Positions 61,651-64,000 of a stretch of 64,000 bases of DNA are shown one piece after another. This stretch comes from Oryctolagus cuniculus (lineage: Eukaryota > Chordata > Mammalia > Lagomorpha > Leporidae): NCBI RefSeq assembly GCF_964237555.1, contig NC_091439.1, positions 123,897,898 to 123,961,897 on the forward strand, given 5' to 3'. The position numbers were made by a program, and so were the translations under genes. The first letter of the stretch is position 1, and each line of letters opens with the position of its first letter. The notes under the pieces are model-generated. The model did no database searches and had not been told where the DNA came from. It saw only the letters and a list, made by a program, of their open reading frames with translations.

Positions 61651-63178
61651 GTAGGGGCCCGTGTGCCTTGTGTCCTCTGCCCCTGGGAGCCCGCTGGGCT
61701 GCCGGGGCTCCTTGAGCGAGAACGGGCTTTCCTATTGCCTCCGGGACCGGGAAGGTGTCGCCATGCGATTCCTTGTCCCGAAACGCTGGCCTGTGCTCTG
61801 GAGCTGCGGGGACGTCCTCGGGGCTCTGCCCGGGAAGGATGTGCTCCCTGGGGAGAGAGGGGCCGCGGTGCGAGTCAGGCGCTCCGAGACGGGGCCGTGT
61901 GTCCTCCCGGGTTCTCTGGTTGGCTGCACGCTGCCTGGGCCTGTCCGCAGGTTGTCCGTTTCTCTGCGTGGTGGTCTGCTAAGCCGTGCGGGAGGGGCGT
62001 AGGCTTCCCCGCCCCCCACGTCTGCTCCCGCCATGACCCCGGGGGTCTGGTGCAGCACGCCCAGCCCGCATGCCTGGCGTCGCCACGGAGGCTGCGAGTG
62101 CAGAAGCCTCATGGGACCCGGCGTGGAGTGCCCCACTGCCCCGGTGGCCCAGTGTGCGCAGCGGACTTAGGCGCGGGCACGCTGGGCTCCGCGAGGATGG
62201 TGCTCTGTGCCTCTGCCTCTCCTGAGACGTCCTTGCCTTCCTCTTGGCGTTGGCTGGTCTCCGAGCTCCCGGGACAGCGTCCAGGAGGCGTGGCCGCTGC
62301 CTGAGGACAAGTCCTCGATGTGCCCTCTGACGCTGGCACGAGCGTGTTCTGGACCCGTGCCGTGCCCCCAGGCAGCTGGGGAGTTGTCTGCCGTGTAGTC
62401 CGGCGGGCCACCAGGAGAATCTGACCCAGTGTCCTGGATGGGCCAGTTCCCAGTCGTGCGCTCGTGGCCCAGACCAGACCCGGGCTGGTGTGTGGAGCCA
62501 GCCACGCGGGCCCGTCTGTCCTCCGTGCCCTGAGTGGGCGCAGATGAGAGAGGGCGCGGTTGCTCCGTCCGCTTTTCTCCCCTCTCGCCCCCGTGCGGGG
62601 AGCCGTCCAGCGGGGCCTGGCTGGACTGAGCCCGTGCCGGACACGGTGCTCAGTTGCCGTCCTGGAGGGCCCAGAGGATTGCTCGAGGTGTGCCCACCAG
62701 GCCCCTCCCCTGAGACAGGGGGCTGGCTGGGTGCCGTCAGGCTCTTTCTTGGCTGCCCCTGGAACCCGGAGGTGGCCCTTGCCTGGTTCCTGGATCCTTT
62801 CACTTCCCCTTCCTCGTCGCCTTGCCGTGTGGAAGGGAAGGGCCGCTCTTAGCCCGCCAGCCCTGGCCAAGGAGGGGAACCCACTTGGAGGGTGGGGTGG
62901 CACCAAGGCCTTGCGCGGCCCAACGCACAAGGGGGGACGGCGCGGCCTCGCCCTGGCCCCGGTGCCACCAGTTTCCCTTGGTCGGGATTCTTTGTGGCCT
63001 AGGCAGGCAGGCGCCCATGCTGTCTCCGCACTGACCTAGGCACCCACCCACATGAGGCGTCGGGAGGTGTGGGGCCGGGAGAACATTGCTCTGCCTGGTT
63101 TCCTAGGCGGAGGCAGGTGTGTTGTCGGCAAAGACCCTCACTCAGGCCAAGTGTGTGATGTCTCTTCTTCTTCCGCAG

Positions 63179-63249
63179 ACGCCGAGCCCGGCACCCGGGA
63201 ACCTGTTCCGGACGTGCCGCTCCCAACCATGACTCCCAGCACCGAGGCT

Positions 63250-63286
<37 letters not shown>
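63179..63286 (+). CDS. Candidate array exon 21, (Asp-His)6; unit cut by window end
   Basis: 108 nt, phase 1-1. It is preceded by the ATTGCTC variant. Its intron has a private gtgcggcac near 63686 and runs off the window, so more copies or a terminal exon lie to the right. Confidence 0.6.
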
Positions 63287-64000
63287 GTAGGGGCCCGTGT
63301 GCCTTGTGTCCTCTGCCCCTGGGAGCCCGCTGGGCTGCCGGGGCTCCTTGAGCGAGAACGGGCTTTCCTATTGCCTCCGGGACCGGGAAGGTGTCGCCAT
63401 GCGATTCCTTGTCCCGAAACGCTGGCCTGTGCTCTGGAGCTGCGGGGACGTCCTCGGGGCTCTGCCCGGGAAGGATGTGCTCCCTGGGGAGAGAGGGGCC
63501 GCGGTGCGAGTCAGGCGCTCCGAGACGGGGCCGTGTGTCCTCCCGGGTTCTCTGGTTGGCTGCACGCTGCCTGGGCCTGTCCGCAGGTTGTCCGTTTCTC
63601 TGCGTGGTGGTCTGCTAAGCCGTGCGGGAGGGGCGTAGGCTTCCCCGCCCCCCACGTCTGCTCCCGCCATGACCCCGGGGGTCTGGTGCGGCACGCCCAG
63701 CCCGCATGCCTGGCGTTGCCACGGAGGCTGCGAGTGCAGAAGCCTCATGGGACCCGGCGTGGAGTGCCCCACTGCCCCGGTGGCCCAGTGTGCGCAGCGG
63801 ACTTAGGCGCGGGCACGCTGGGCTCCGCGAGGATGGTGCTCTGTGCCTCTGCCTCTCCTGAGACGTCCTTGCCTTCCTCTTGGCGTTGGCTGGTCTCCGA
63901 GCTCCCGGGACAGCGTCCAGGAGGCGTGGCCGCTGCCTGAGGACAAGTCCTCGATGTGCCCTCTGACGCTGGCACGAGCGTGTTCTGGACCCGTGCCGTG

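Larger units (their letters stand above)
30400..64000 (+). repeat. GC- and CpG-rich macrosatellite array, unit 1601+6n bp, runs off the window
   Basis: Twenty full units (measured exon to exon) plus a final truncated one. Spacing is 1613, 1625 (six times), 1631, 1631, 1630, 1625, 1630, 1638, 1642, 1642, 1632, 1636, 1625, 1636 and 1630 bp. All of this variation is accounted for by the exonic GACCAC number (n) and three intronic 1-bp indels. These are a G lost near 45370 (unit 10), a T lost from CCCCTGGTGG (units 12, 14, 15, 17, 19, 20, 21) and a T gained in CCCGGTGCC (units 13, 16). Units are nearly identical, so the array is young or homogenised. No recognisable transposon, rRNA or known satellite is seen within the unit. 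No AATAAA is seen within the unit. Confidence 0.97.

Noticed and set aside
30400..64000. CRISPR-like or rDNA-like regular repetition
   Set aside because: The repeated unit is 1.6 kb and nearly identical throughout, with no spacers or Cas genes. No rRNA-like conserved core is visible, and the setting is mammalian.

Overview
This is vertebrate, specifically mammalian, genomic DNA and almost certainly from a lagomorph (rabbit or hare). The evidence is a dense set of lagomorph C-type tRNA-derived SINEs, most with clear target-site duplications, and a 5'-truncated L1 with a rabbit-type 3' end. There are no bacterial, viral, rRNA or CRISPR features. Coding DNA is split into short exons with GT/AG boundaries, and nearly all long open frames are shadows or lie in repeats.

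Region 1 (about 1-24,000) holds the middle part of a plus-strand, ARHGAP20-like RhoGAP gene. I can follow it by splice phase: two RA-domain exons (5523-5600, 7745-7811), a linker exon (13022-13201), an uncertain exon (16998-17134), and four exons of a RhoGAP domain (18361-18522, 22273-22379, 23171-23366, 23707-23857). Phases match at every junction and no stop interrupts the chain. The RhoGAP domain looks catalytically dead: the arginine-finger position is Gln, and the Asn of the NLA box is Lys. N-terminal exons (PH domain) must lie to the left of the window. Introns carry L1 pieces and at least fourteen SINEs.

Region 2 (about 24,700-30,400) is a run of old, AT-rich, strongly diverged tandem copies of part of the sequence seen downstream, interrupted by an L1 3' fragment.

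Region 3 (about 30,400 to the window end) is a young, GC- and CpG-rich macrosatellite. Its unit is 1601 + 6n bp (mostly 1625-1642). There are 20 full exon-to-exon units plus a truncated one, and the array runs off the right edge. Each unit carries one small candidate exon with the same acceptor and donor, in phase 1-1. That is exactly the phase in which the last RhoGAP exon ends. The exon encodes a constant 24-residue Pro/Thr-rich segment followed by a run of 2-7 Asp-His dipeptides made by a GACCAC hexamer. If all 21 exons were spliced, they would add 708 residues containing 102 dipeptides (101 Asp-His and one Asn-His) to the C-terminus of the inactive RhoGAP-like protein. The length could vary with array copy number and hexamer number. 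This exon-bearing macrosatellite attached to a degenerate RhoGAP gene is the most notable system in the window. The exon calls rest on splice sites and phase only; transcription has not been seen.
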